Part shown: piece by piece, positions 1 to 6,008 of the stretch
Numbering within the stretch: the first letter of the stretch is position 1
Layout of the letters: the number at the start of each line of letters is the position of its first letter
Source: Sphingomonadales bacterium UBA7471
GTDB taxonomy: Bacteria > Pseudomonadota > Alphaproteobacteria > Sphingomonadales > Sphingomonadaceae
NCBI GenBank assembly: GCA_002479765.1
Contig: DLOZ01000017.1
Coordinates: 78,710 to 85,505 of the forward strand
Direction: 5' to 3'
Length of the DNA: 6,796 bases
Notes under the pieces: generated by a model
The model's input: only the letters and a program-made list of their open reading frames with translations
What the model was told of the DNA's origin: nothing
Database searches by the model: none
Position numbers and translations under genes: made by a program

Positions 1-402
1 GAGGAAATGGCCGAGCGCCTTTCCATGCCGCTCGAAAAAGTGCGCAAGGTCATGAAAATCGCGAAGGAGCCGATCTCACTCGAAACGCCGATTGGCGACG
101 AGGAAGACAGCCATCTTGGCGACTTCATCGAAGACAAAAATGCGATCATTCCTGTCGATGCCGCTATTCAGGCGAACTTGAAGGAAACCGTGACCCGCGT
201 TCTGGCGTCTTTGACGCCGCGCGAGGAGCGCGTGCTGCGCATGCGTTTTGGTATTGGCATGAACACGGACCATACATTGGAAGAAGTTGGTCAACAGTTC
301 AGCGTTACCCGCGAGCGTATTCGTCAGATCGAGGCAAAAGCGCTCCGCAAGCTGAAGCACCCAAGCCGCAGCCGCAAAATGCGCAGCTTCCTCGACCAAT
401 AA
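1..402 (+). CDS. rpoD: RNA polymerase sigma factor RpoD, C-terminal part (5' end outside window)
   Basis: This is the last ~133 codons of the primary sigma factor, which directs core RNA polymerase to housekeeping promoters. The frame is open from base 1 (Glu-Glu before the first visible Met), so the gene starts upstream of the window. The first ~45 residues match the end of region 3 (RLSMPLEKVRKVMKIAKEP, then ETPIGDEEDSHLGDFIED). Region 4 follows: LTPREERVLRMRFGIG, then the -35-recognising helix-turn-helix TLEEVGQQFSVTRERIRQIE, then the basic tail KALRKLKHPSRSRKMRSFLDQ. The FIED segment and the tail ending SFLDQ are typical of alphaproteobacterial RpoD. The stop is TAA at 400-402. No obvious strong intrinsic terminator follows. 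Identity is very secure; only the 5' boundary is missing. Confidence 0.97.
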   Translation, partial: EEMAERLSMPLEKVRKVMKIAKEPISLETPIGDEEDSHLGDFIEDKNAIIPVDAAIQANLKETVTRVLASLTPREERVLRMRFGIGMNTDHTLEEVGQQFSVTRERIRQIEAKALRKLKHPSRSRKMRSFLDQ

Positions 403-591
403 GGGGCGGGCTGCCGATTTTATATCTCTGAACGGTTGATGTTATGGACCGGATCCCATCGCTTATGTGCGGGCTTCCGGTAGCCATCTCGGGAATAGTG
501 TGCGCGCAATTTGGCGGGACCAATGTTGCAATACGAAATCCGCGCCACCTGCCCCATACCCCGCGGCGTAAACTATTATATTGCATAACGC

Positions 592-603
592 AGTGGGCCC
601 ACT
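592..603. repeat. 12-bp perfect palindrome (operator-like)
   Basis: AGTGGGCCCACT reads identically on both strands. It lies about 40 bp upstream of the moxR-like start, within the spacer of the weak promoter-like pair TTGCAT/TAACGA. With no central loop and no U-run, it suits a dimeric-regulator site better than a terminator. No regulator can be assigned from sequence. Confidence 0.4.
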
Positions 604-610
604 TAACGAA

Positions 611-626
611 TTAATCGTTCGATTAA
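611..626. repeat. Inverted repeat TTAATCG-TT-CGATTAA before the moxR-like gene
   Basis: Perfect 7-bp arms are separated by 2 bp, ending 16 nt before the ATG at 643. It can also be read as TTAA-N8-TTAA. Overlapping arms AACGA (605-609) and TCGTT (615-619) add a second partial dyad. A similar TTAA-N8-TTAA (3009-3024) sits 14 nt before the VWA gene and matches at 12 of 16 positions. It may be an operator shared by the two genes, or just AT-rich leader sequence. CtrA sites have a 7-bp spacer, so this is not a canonical one. Confidence 0.35.
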
Positions 627-642
627 CAAACGGGGTTCGTCC

Positions 643-1488
643 ATGCGCTTTGAAGGCACTGATAATTACGTCGCAACTGATGATCTGAAAGTTGCCGTAA
701 ACGCAGCCACGCGGTTACGCCGCCCGCTTCTCGTTAAAGGCGAACCGGGCACCGGCAAAACCGTCCTGGCGCAGGAAATCGCAGCTGCGCTCAACGCGCC
801 GCTGATTGAATGGAACATCAAATCCACGACCAAGGCGCATCAGGGCCTGTATGAATATGATGCCGTTGCCCGTTTGCGCGATAGCCAATTGGGTGATGAG
901 CGCGTTCACGACATCAAAAATTACATCAAGAAGGGTAAGCTTTGGGAAGCGTTCACCGCGCCTCAGTTACCTGTTCTTTTGATCGACGAAATCGACAAGG
1001 CCGATATCGAGTTTCCGAACGACTTGCTTCAGGAACTCGATCGTATGGAATTCTTTGTGTATGAAACACAGGAAACCGTAAAAGCGGTCGAGCGCCCGAT
1101 CGTCATCATCACCTCGAACAATGAAAAGGAACTGCCCGACGCGTTTCTGCGCCGTTGTTTCTTCCATTATATCAAATTCCCTGATCGCACGACAATGCAG
1201 TCCATCATTGATGTCCACTTCCCCGGCATCCAAAAAATGCTGGTGTCGAAGGCCATGGACATTTTTTACGAAGTTCGCGACGTCCCCGGCCTTAAGAAAA
1301 AGCCAAGCACGAGCGAACTGCTCGATTGGCTAAAGCTTTTGCTGCACGAAGACATGCCACTGGATGTTCTGCAGTCACGCGACCCAACCAAGGCCATTCC
1401 GCCACTGCACGGCGCGCTGCTTAAGAATGAGCAGGACGTGATGCTGTTTGAACGATTGGCCTTTATGGCACGGCGTCCAAACAGCTAA
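643..1488 (+). CDS. MoxR-family AAA+ ATPase
   Basis: This 281-aa cytoplasmic AAA+ ATPase is of the MoxR type, typically a chaperone-like remodelling ATPase that works with a VWA-domain partner. Visible motifs in order are Walker A GEPGTGKT (residues 33-40), Walker B VLLIDEID (111-118), sensor 1 IITSNN (155-160), an arginine-finger region FLRRC (168-172) and the sensor-2-like KKPSTSELLDWLK (219-231). About 280 aa is a normal length for the family, so the gene looks intact. The ATG at 643 begins MRFEGTDNYVATDD, a plausible family N-terminus; its ribosome site is weak (GGGG at 632-635, 7 nt upstream). The gene is separated from rpoD by 240 bp and probably has its own promoter. Its likely partner is the CoxE-like VWA gene at 3039-4223, but an opposite-strand chemotaxis gene intervenes. 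The family call is strong; the client is unknown. Confidence 0.93.
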   Translation: MRFEGTDNYVATDDLKVAVNAATRLRRPLLVKGEPGTGKTVLAQEIAAALNAPLIEWNIKSTTKAHQGLYEYDAVARLRDSQLGDERVHDIKNYIKKGKLWEAFTAPQLPVLLIDEIDKADIEFPNDLLQELDRMEFFVYETQETVKAVERPIVIITSNNEKELPDAFLRRCFFHYIKFPDRTTMQSIIDVHFPGIQKMLVSKAMDIFYEVRDVPGLKKKPSTSELLDWLKLLLHEDMPLDVLQSRDPTKAIPPLHGALLKNEQDVMLFERLAFMARRPNS

Positions 1489-1489
1489 G

Positions 1490-1511
1490 CTGCGCCTTTG
1501 TTTAGACGCAG
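1490..1511. terminator. Weak candidate bidirectional terminator between convergent genes
   Basis: A 7-bp stem with one C-A mismatch (CTGCGCC at 1490-1496 with GACGCAG at 1505-1511) encloses the 8-nt loop TTTGTTTA. It begins two bases after the moxR-like stop and overlaps the last codons and stop of the convergent transducer gene. Neither strand has a convincing U-run after the stem, so this is only a candidate. Confidence 0.25.
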
Positions 1512-2902
1512 TAAGCAATTTCAAAATCGCCCCAGCGGCGTCCATTTATGCGCAATGGGACATATACGTTCCGCATGACCTTATATGAATGGCCGTCGCC
1601 TTCGTGGCGAAATACGGCCATCATATAGTCCTGCTCACTTGTTTTCGCCGGAATATCCACCGGGTCCTGAATGACGCGGCCGTTGCGGCAATATTTCGTG
1701 TCATGCGCGATATCACCCGTTGGCGGCCGCGAGAGTTCTTTCAACTGAACGGGTAAGAAGCCTTTAAGGCTGCTGCACACCACCGATGTTATTTCCTCGG
1801 GATTGCTGTCTTTGACGGCTTCAATAAATGGCTGCCAATGTTGTTCCGCCCATGGTGTAAGCTTCGATGTAAAGCGCGGCGGATTGCTGCCCTCGATGAG
1901 ACGCAGATCGGTATCAAACAGCGCCTCTAGCGTCAGCGTGCCATCCGCGATTGCGGCCTCGGTCAATGCTTTTACTTCTTCGGCCTTTTGGCGGGCAAGC
2001 TCGACAAATTCGCTATCGCGCTTTGACAATCCGCTGTGCACAATATGGTCAAACATCTTGTTTGCTTGCATTTCCAGACCACCGATCTGGCTATGCGCAC
2101 GCACAACAGCAGCAAACATTTCTCCATTGGCGCCTTCGACCGCATCACGCACATTTTGCGAATCAACGAGTCCACGGTGAATTTGTGCAGTGCTATCTGC
2201 AATCTCACGATTGTGATCACCCACCTTGGCAACGACATCGCTCACGCCATAAATGAGCTCCTCAAGGCTCGCAAACTGCTCTTGCGCCGCGGCGCTTGTC
2301 GATACACCTTCCTCGATTTCCACGACAAATTTCGCGGCTTCATGCGAAAGCGAGTTCACCGTTCCGGTTATTTCCACCGCAGCGCGGCGCGTATCATGCG
2401 CCAGCTTTTTAACTTCAGCCGCAACGACCGCGAACGTCTGCCCAGCGGCACCCGCCTTTTCCGCCTCAATCGCTGCGTTGAGCGCCAGCATGTTGGTCGT
2501 GCGCGCAATCGAATCGATCGATTGCGACACCCGCTTCACTTGCTCCATCGCTGCTGCAAAACCGGTGATATGCGAACCAAGGCTCATGATGAGACTGATG
2601 AGGTCTGAAAAGCTCGCCAGCGATAACTGAACCGTGTCGTGCCCCGTCTTCAGCTTTGCGACAGCGGCTTCGGCCAAATTCCTTGCATCTCGGGTCGCCT
2701 GCGCAACCTCCGCGATGTCCGCATCAAGTGCTTGCGTCAGCTCGGTCATCTCACCGTGCCTTGCCTTGAGCCAGTCTGCGGATTGTAGCGCCTGTTCAAG
2801 CACACCTGCAGCTTCGGCACAGCCAACGGTAACCTCACCGCATATCTTTGCGGTTTCATGGATCCAGTGATTTTCACCCAATGCAATTTTTTCCATTTTC
2901 AT
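1502..2902 (-). CDS. Soluble methyl-accepting chemotaxis-type transducer with C-terminal sensor-like module
   Basis: This 466-aa protein resembles a chemotaxis transducer that would pass a signal to CheA/CheW. The core has the conserved hairpin-tip signature: SIDSIARTTNMLALNAAIEAEKAG (about 128-151), then FAVVAAEVKKLAHDTRRAA (157-175), flanked by long Ala/Glu-rich helices. I see no signal peptide, transmembrane segment or HAMP domain, so it should be cytoplasmic. Residues ~325-466 form a separate module (ALFDTDLRLIEG, YCRNGRVIQDP, YKVMRNVYVPLRINGRRWGDFEIAY). From memory this resembles a Cache-like region found C-terminally in some alphaproteobacterial transducers; its ligand is unknown. The protein ends YCV, with no CheR/CheB-docking pentapeptide. 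The ATG at 2902 is preceded by AAGGTG (8-nt gap), favouring it over the Met two codons later. It faces the moxR-like gene tail to tail and diverges from the VWA gene. Confidence 0.9.
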   Translation of the reverse strand: MKMEKIALGENHWIHETAKICGEVTVGCAEAAGVLEQALQSADWLKARHGEMTELTQALDADIAEVAQATRDARNLAEAAVAKLKTGHDTVQLSLASFSDLISLIMSLGSHITGFAAAMEQVKRVSQSIDSIARTTNMLALNAAIEAEKAGAAGQTFAVVAAEVKKLAHDTRRAAVEITGTVNSLSHEAAKFVVEIEEGVSTSAAAQEQFASLEELIYGVSDVVAKVGDHNREIADSTAQIHRGLVDSQNVRDAVEGANGEMFAAVVRAHSQIGGLEMQANKMFDHIVHSGLSKRDSEFVELARQKAEEVKALTEAAIADGTLTLEALFDTDLRLIEGSNPPRFTSKLTPWAEQHWQPFIEAVKDSNPEEITSVVCSSLKGFLPVQLKELSRPPTGDIAHDTKYCRNGRVIQDPVDIPAKTSEQDYMMAVFRHEGDGHSYKVMRNVYVPLRINGRRWGDFEIAYCV

Positions 2903-2924
2903 GGGATTGGCACCTTGTTCTGTC

Positions 2925-2987
2925 GTTTGTGACGGGGCCTACCGCAATATGGTTATCACAGAGTTAATCGCCGGTTGTTGACGGGGC
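2925..2987. repeat. 14-bp imperfect direct repeat, two copies 49 bp apart
   Basis: GTTTGTGACGGGGC at 2925-2938 and GTTGTTGACGGGGC at 2974-2987 match at 12 of 14 positions, including a shared GACGGGGC core, in the same orientation. The start-to-start distance is 49 bp, close to five helical turns. This could be a pair of binding sites for one regulator, or chance. Confidence 0.35.
2953..2967 (-). promoter_or_regulatory. Candidate CtrA-type site upstream of the transducer gene
   Basis: Read on the minus strand this is TTAA-CTCTGTG-ATAA, one mismatch from the alphaproteobacterial CtrA consensus TTAA-N7-TTAA. It lies about 50 bp upstream of the transducer ATG. CtrA is known to control motility and chemotaxis genes in many alphaproteobacteria, which makes the location sensible. 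A CATATT at 2951-2946 could be a -10, but it is closer than expected. One short motif is weak evidence. Confidence 0.3.
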
Positions 2988-2997
2988 GTTTCGAAAC
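2988..2997. repeat. 10-bp perfect palindrome GTTTCGAAAC
   Basis: This short dyad overlaps no gene and lies 42 bp before the VWA GTG start, immediately after the second copy of the GACGGGGC direct repeat. It is possibly an operator; no known regulator is recognisable. Confidence 0.3.
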
Positions 2998-3008
2998 AGC
3001 CAAAAGCT

Positions 3009-3024
3009 TTAACTGGTCAATTAA
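3009..3024. repeat. TTAA-N8-TTAA element before the VWA gene
   Basis: TTAACTGGTCAATTAA, extendable to TTTAA/TTAAA arms, ends 14 nt before the GTG start and just precedes the ribosome-binding site. It resembles 611-626, which is placed almost identically before the moxR-like gene; the two match at 12 of 16 positions. Confidence 0.35.
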
Positions 3025-3026
3025 AC

Positions 3027-3031
3027 AGGAG
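3027..3031 (+). promoter_or_regulatory. Ribosome binding site AGGAG deciding a GTG start
   Basis: AGGAG lies 7 nt upstream of the GTG at 3039. The first in-frame ATG, at 3054, would be 22 nt away, which is too far. This supports GTG as the start of the VWA gene. Confidence 0.7.
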
Positions 3032-3038
3032 CCTGCCG

Positions 3039-4223
3039 GTGTTTTTCTCATTCATGGAAGAGTTGCGGTCCGCCGGTATATCCGCTTCGTTGAAGGAGCA
3101 TCTCGCGCTGCTCGCCGCGTTGGATGCGGATGTCATCGACCAAAGCCCCGAGGAATTTTATTATTTGGCCCGCGCCACGCTGGTGAAGGACGAAGCGCTT
3201 TTGGACCGTTTCGACCAAGTATTTGGTAAGGTTTTCAAAGGCATATTTACAGAATATGGCCAGAACGACGTGGATGTACCCGCCGATTGGTTGAAAGCGA
3301 TTGCAGAGAAATATCTGTCGCCTGAGGAAATGGCGAAGATCGAAAAAATGGGCAGCTGGGACGAGCTGATGGAGACGCTGAAAAAGCGGCTTGAGGAGCA
3401 GGAAAAGCGCCACGAAGGCGGCAACAAATGGGTCGGAACCGGCGGCACGTCTCCTTATGGCAATTCGGGCTATAATCCCGAAGGCGTCCGCATTGGCGGC
3501 GAATCCAAGCACAAACGTGCGGTTAAGGTGTGGGACAAGCGCGAATTTCAGAATCTCGACAACACGCGCGAGCTTGGCACCCGCAATATCAAGATCGCGA
3601 TGCGCCGGCTGCGCCGCTTTGCCCGCGATGGCGCGGTTGAAGAGCTCGATATTGACGGCACAATCAATGGCACAGCACGCAAAGGCTGGCTGGACATTCA
3701 AATGCGCCCCGAACGCCGTAACGCGATAAAGGTGCTGCTGATGCTTGACGTCGGCGGGTCCATGGATCCGTTTATCAAACTTTGCGAAGAACTCTTCAGT
3801 GCAGCCACGAGTGAGTTCAAAAATTTAGAATTTTTCTATTTCCACAACTGCCCATATGAAGGCGTGTGGAAAGACAATAAGCGTCGGTTTAGCGAGCGCA
3901 CCCCAATGTGGGACGTTCTGCACAAATTCCCGCATGACTATAAGGTGGTCATGGTCGGCGATGCGTCAATGAGCCCTTATGAAATCACGCATCCCGGCGG
4001 GTCGGTGGAGCATTTCAACGAAGAGTCCGGTGCTGTGTGGATGAACCGGATTACGAACACCTATCCGGCGACGGTCTGGCTTAACCCCGTGCCCGAAAAA
4101 CAATGGGGCTATTCGCAATCCACGAAAATCATCAAGGAATTGATGAACGACCGGATGTACCCGTTGACGCTGGAAGGTCTCGACGACGCCATGCGCGAGT
4201 TAAGCCGGAAGCACGGCCACTAA
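3039..4223 (+). CDS. CoxE-like VWA-domain protein, likely partner of the MoxR ATPase
   Basis: This 394-aa soluble protein belongs to the CoxE-like VWA family, usually found with MoxR ATPases. The N-terminal half is helical and charged (about 1-125), followed by a Gly-rich linker GNKWVGTGGTSPYGNSGYNP (128-147) and a basic segment (TRNIKIAMRRLRRFARDG, 181-198). The C-terminal VWA fold starts with VLLMLDVGGSMDPFIKLCEELF (232-253). Its metal site (MIDAS) reads DVGGSM, so the first serine of the usual DxSxS is Gly; I believe this variant is shared by this subgroup. A later loop is VVMVGDASMSPYE (303-315). There is no signal peptide or membrane segment. The GTG at 3039 has an AGGAG site 7 nt upstream; the alternative ATG at 3054 has none well placed. 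The stop overlaps that of the convergent NamZ-like gene by 4 bp. Function by analogy is MoxR-assisted maturation or remodelling; the client is unknown. Confidence 0.9.
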   Translation: MFFSFMEELRSAGISASLKEHLALLAALDADVIDQSPEEFYYLARATLVKDEALLDRFDQVFGKVFKGIFTEYGQNDVDVPADWLKAIAEKYLSPEEMAKIEKMGSWDELMETLKKRLEEQEKRHEGGNKWVGTGGTSPYGNSGYNPEGVRIGGESKHKRAVKVWDKREFQNLDNTRELGTRNIKIAMRRLRRFARDGAVEELDIDGTINGTARKGWLDIQMRPERRNAIKVLLMLDVGGSMDPFIKLCEELFSAATSEFKNLEFFYFHNCPYEGVWKDNKRRFSERTPMWDVLHKFPHDYKVVMVGDASMSPYEITHPGGSVEHFNEESGAVWMNRITNTYPATVWLNPVPEKQWGYSQSTKIIKELMNDRMYPLTLEGLDDAMRELSRKHGH

Positions 4224-5419
4224 TATAGCAGATATTGCGCGCGTTTCTGCAGCCAATCCTGCTCATCAGCTGACGTCATTGCGTCCAGTTGCTCGGGCGT
4301 GCTGTCGGGTGCATCCACCCATTCACGCAAGGCGGGGCCACCGTTAATCACGTCAATGGCGAGCTTGCCGAATTCATATTCATACGGGAAGTCGCGCCAC
4401 AAATCATATGCGGGATAAAGCCGCCGGATGGCCTTAAATGCCAATGCCTGAATGCGCCACGGTTGGAACGCGTCATGGTTATATGATGGACCTTCTGCGT
4501 GGATATGCACACCATGACATAGTTGATGCACATGCTTGTGGAATGTCGGTTCGAACCAAATTTCGCGAAGCGTGCAGCCATTCAGCCAGTGCGGCGCAAA
4601 CGCCCGCATTTCGTCCATTACGTCGCGCGCGTTAACGTCCGGCGCGCCGAATATTTCCAGCGGCCGGGTCGTTCCCCTGCCCTCTGATAACGTCGCCCCT
4701 TCAAGCATCACCGTACCCGCATAAGCGCGCGCCATGTTGATGTTGGGTGCATTGGGGCTGGGGTTGATCCATATCCGATCGGCAGGCCAGCCATATCCGG
4801 GCGCTGCGTCTGGTTGATAACCGGCCATTTCAATAACGCGATAATCGACGTCGATCTTGTAATGATCGATAAACCAATGCCCGATCTCACCCAAAGTCAT
4901 CCCATGCCGCATCGGCATCGGGCCCGCACCAACAAAGCTCTCCCATCCCTTTTGCAGCGTCAGGCCTTCTACGGGACGACCGGCAGGGTTCGGGCGATCC
5001 AACACCCAAACCGATTTGCCATGCGCGGCAGATGCCTCAAGCACATAGAGCAGCGTCGTAATAAAGGTATATATCCGGCAACCGAGATCCTGCATATCGA
5101 TCAGGATGACGTCAAAAGTCCCCATCGACTGGCTGGTTGGGCGCCGCACTTCGCCGTAGAGGCTGAATATCGGGATGCCGAGAACAGGGTCGGTGAAGTC
5201 GGGTGACTCCATCATATTGTCTTGCTTGTCACCCCGAAGGCCATGTTGGGGGCCAAATGCGGAGGTGACATTGATATCGTCGAGCGCAGCCAGCGCATCC
5301 AAGGTGTGCATCAGGTCTGCTGTCACCGACGCTGGATGGGCCAGTAACGCGACACGTTTACCCGCCAATGGCTTGCGAAGTTCTGGCTCCGTCAGGAGGC
5401 GATCAATTCCAAATTTCAT
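4220..5419 (-). CDS. DUF1343 / NamZ-like exo-beta-N-acetylmuramidase family protein
   Basis: This 399-aa protein is of the DUF1343 family (founding member NamZ/YbbC of Bacillus subtilis), exo-acting enzymes that release MurNAc from the non-reducing ends of peptidoglycan fragments. Family blocks in order are FGPQHGLRGDKQDNM (55-69), PIFSLYGE (83-90), DVILIDMQDLGCRIYTFITT (103-122), VLDRPNPAGRPVEG (139-152), RHGMTLGEIG (171-180), INPSPNAPN (218-226), LSEGRGTTRPLEIFGAP (244-260) and GVHIH (303-307). Length is about that of the family, so it looks intact. I chose the ATG at 5419 because it overlaps the upstream stop as ATGA; an in-frame ATG at 5455 would add 12 residues inside the upstream gene. 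No clear N-terminal signal peptide is seen from either start, unlike secreted homologues, so it may act on recycled fragments in the cytoplasm or be exported another way. The family call is strong; the activity is inferred. Confidence 0.9.
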   Translation of the reverse strand: MKFGIDRLLTEPELRKPLAGKRVALLAHPASVTADLMHTLDALAALDDINVTSAFGPQHGLRGDKQDNMMESPDFTDPVLGIPIFSLYGEVRRPTSQSMGTFDVILIDMQDLGCRIYTFITTLLYVLEASAAHGKSVWVLDRPNPAGRPVEGLTLQKGWESFVGAGPMPMRHGMTLGEIGHWFIDHYKIDVDYRVIEMAGYQPDAAPGYGWPADRIWINPSPNAPNINMARAYAGTVMLEGATLSEGRGTTRPLEIFGAPDVNARDVMDEMRAFAPHWLNGCTLREIWFEPTFHKHVHQLCHGVHIHAEGPSYNHDAFQPWRIQALAFKAIRRLYPAYDLWRDFPYEYEFGKLAIDVINGGPALREWVDAPDSTPEQLDAMTSADEQDWLQKRAQYLLY

Positions 5420-5976
5420 GCCGCGCTTCGTGCCTCCAGTTGCAAGGCAAAGCAATCCTTATGATGAAAATCCGCTTTCCCCGGTGGGTGCGCGAGTGCC
5501 CAATAAGCGGTACGTCCGTGCTTGTCCGCGATAACGGCACTGAGCCCGGCCATCACATCCACCGCGCGCAAAGATTCGGGCAGCGCTAATGTGACCGTCA
5601 TTTCGAATATGCCCTTCCCCGCCGTGCAATTTATCTGCGGTGGCTGGCAAGCCAGCTCCGTCATGCCTGCGCGGTATCCGATAAAGGCATATGCCGCCCA
5701 TTGCCCCGACGGCGCGAAGTTGAATTCAACATAGCTGCCGTCATTGTCGCGGCCGCAAAACAATTCAAAACATGTGCTTTGCCAAAGTCCGTCCGTGCGT
5801 TCCGGTTGCGTAGCTTCCGGGAAATGTATCTCCTCGATCAGCCCGTGCAGCGTGTATTTCATCTGCAAACAGCCGCCTTCGGCGCGATCAACGTGCACTG
5901 CTATTCCGCCGACAAAACCCATTTCGCTCAGCGGATGACATTGCAGCACCATTCCCGTCATCGAAATATTGGCCAA
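5416..5976 (-). CDS. DOMON-like domain protein, function unknown
   Basis: This 186-aa protein resembles the DOMON-like (beta-sandwich) family seen in many sphingomonads. From memory, related domains are labelled MurB-like DOMON in domain databases; I cannot check this. Recognisable conserved stretches are LWQSTCFELFCG (64-75), SYVEFNFAPSGQWAAYAFIGYRAGM (81-105) and AYWALAHPPGKADFHHKDCFALQL (157-180). Classical DOMON domains bind haem or sugars; the His pair at 171-172 and several Cys are candidate ligands, but no binding is established. There is no signal peptide or membrane segment. The start is TTG at 5976, supported by GGAG 8 nt upstream; in-frame ATGs at 5961 and 5952 are alternatives. 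Its TGA overlaps the ATG of the NamZ-like gene (ATGA, 5416-5419), so the two are an operon with likely translational coupling. Confidence 0.82.
   Translation of the reverse strand: MANISMTGMVLQCHPLSEMGFVGGIAVHVDRAEGGCLQMKYTLHGLIEEIHFPEATQPERTDGLWQSTCFELFCGRDNDGSYVEFNFAPSGQWAAYAFIGYRAGMTELACQPPQINCTAGKGIFEMTVTLALPESLRAVDVMAGLSAVIADKHGRTAYWALAHPPGKADFHHKDCFALQLEARSAA
5941..5969 (+). promoter_or_regulatory. Candidate tyrS promoter inside the DOMON-like gene
   Basis: TTGCAG at 5941-5946 and AAATAT at 5964-5969 are 17 bp apart and would start transcription near 5976, giving a leader of about 33 nt before the tyrS ATG. With only 32 bp between the divergent starts, a tyrS promoter must overlap the DOMON-like coding region. 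Both hexamers are imperfect. Confidence 0.25.
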
Positions 5977-5984
5977 TGTCGAAA

Positions 5985-5988
5985 CTCC
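5985..5988 (-). promoter_or_regulatory. Ribosome binding site GGAG deciding a TTG start
   Basis: On the minus strand GGAG lies 8 nt before the TTG at 5976, an ideal distance. It is 23 nt from the ATG at 5961, which is too far. This favours TTG as the start of the DOMON-like gene. Confidence 0.6.
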
Positions 5989-6008
5989 ATGCTAGGCGCT
6001 GACGCGCT

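Larger units (their letters stand above)
403..642. promoter_or_regulatory. Intergenic region between rpoD and the moxR-like gene
   Basis: This 240-bp stretch has no credible gene. It must hold the end of the rpoD transcript and probably the promoter of the downstream AAA+ gene. I see no clear hairpin followed by a U-run after rpoD; the best local hairpin is a 4-bp stem at 472-485, which is too weak. The 3' half becomes AT-rich around 571-590. A poor promoter-like pairing is TTGCAT at 581-586 with TAACGA at 604-609 (17-bp spacer). Two inverted repeats near the 3' end are listed separately. A reverse frame at 305-586 crosses the region but overlaps rpoD and resembles no known protein. Confidence 0.5.
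2903..3038. promoter_or_regulatory. Divergent intergenic region with candidate control elements
   Basis: This 136-bp region must carry the start signals for the transducer (leftward) and probably for the VWA gene (rightward). It is dense in short symmetric or repeated elements: a near-CtrA site at 2953-2967, an imperfect direct repeat at 2925-2938 and 2974-2987, the palindrome GTTTCGAAAC at 2988-2997 and a TTAA inverted repeat at 3009-3024. A TTGACG at 2978-2983 could be a rightward -35, but no good -10 follows at the right distance. No promoter can be called firmly. Confidence 0.5.

Noticed and set aside
403..485. rpoD terminator candidates, such as the GCAGC/GCTGC arms around 382-413 and the GGCT/AGCC stem at 472-485
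   Set aside because: The stems are 4-5 bp with long loops or no U-run, too weak to call.
305..586. A 93-codon minus-strand frame crossing from the intergenic region into rpoD
   Set aside because: It overlaps the conserved rpoD 3' end, has no family resemblance and no convincing start context.
611..626. Canonical CtrA site before the moxR-like gene
   Set aside because: The spacing between the TTAA half-sites is 8 rather than 7 bp; kept only as an inverted repeat.
2036..2608. A 190-codon open frame on the plus strand opposite the transducer gene
   Set aside because: It is antisense to the conserved signalling domain, with Arg/His/Leu-rich low-quality composition; a shadow.
1502..2902. A possible transmembrane segment in the transducer around residues 99-119
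   Set aside because: The stretch is only moderately hydrophobic, contains His, Ser and Gly, and fits a signalling helix leading into the hairpin tip.
3048..3701. A 217-codon open frame on the minus strand opposite the VWA gene
   Set aside because: It lies wholly opposite a well-supported gene, resembles no family I know and is a typical mirror frame of moderately GC-rich coding DNA.
5420..5455. Earlier ATG (5455) as the start of the NamZ-like gene
   Set aside because: It would add 12 residues (MLCLATGGTKRG) deep in the upstream gene with no family or signal-peptide character; the ATGA overlap at 5419 fits better.
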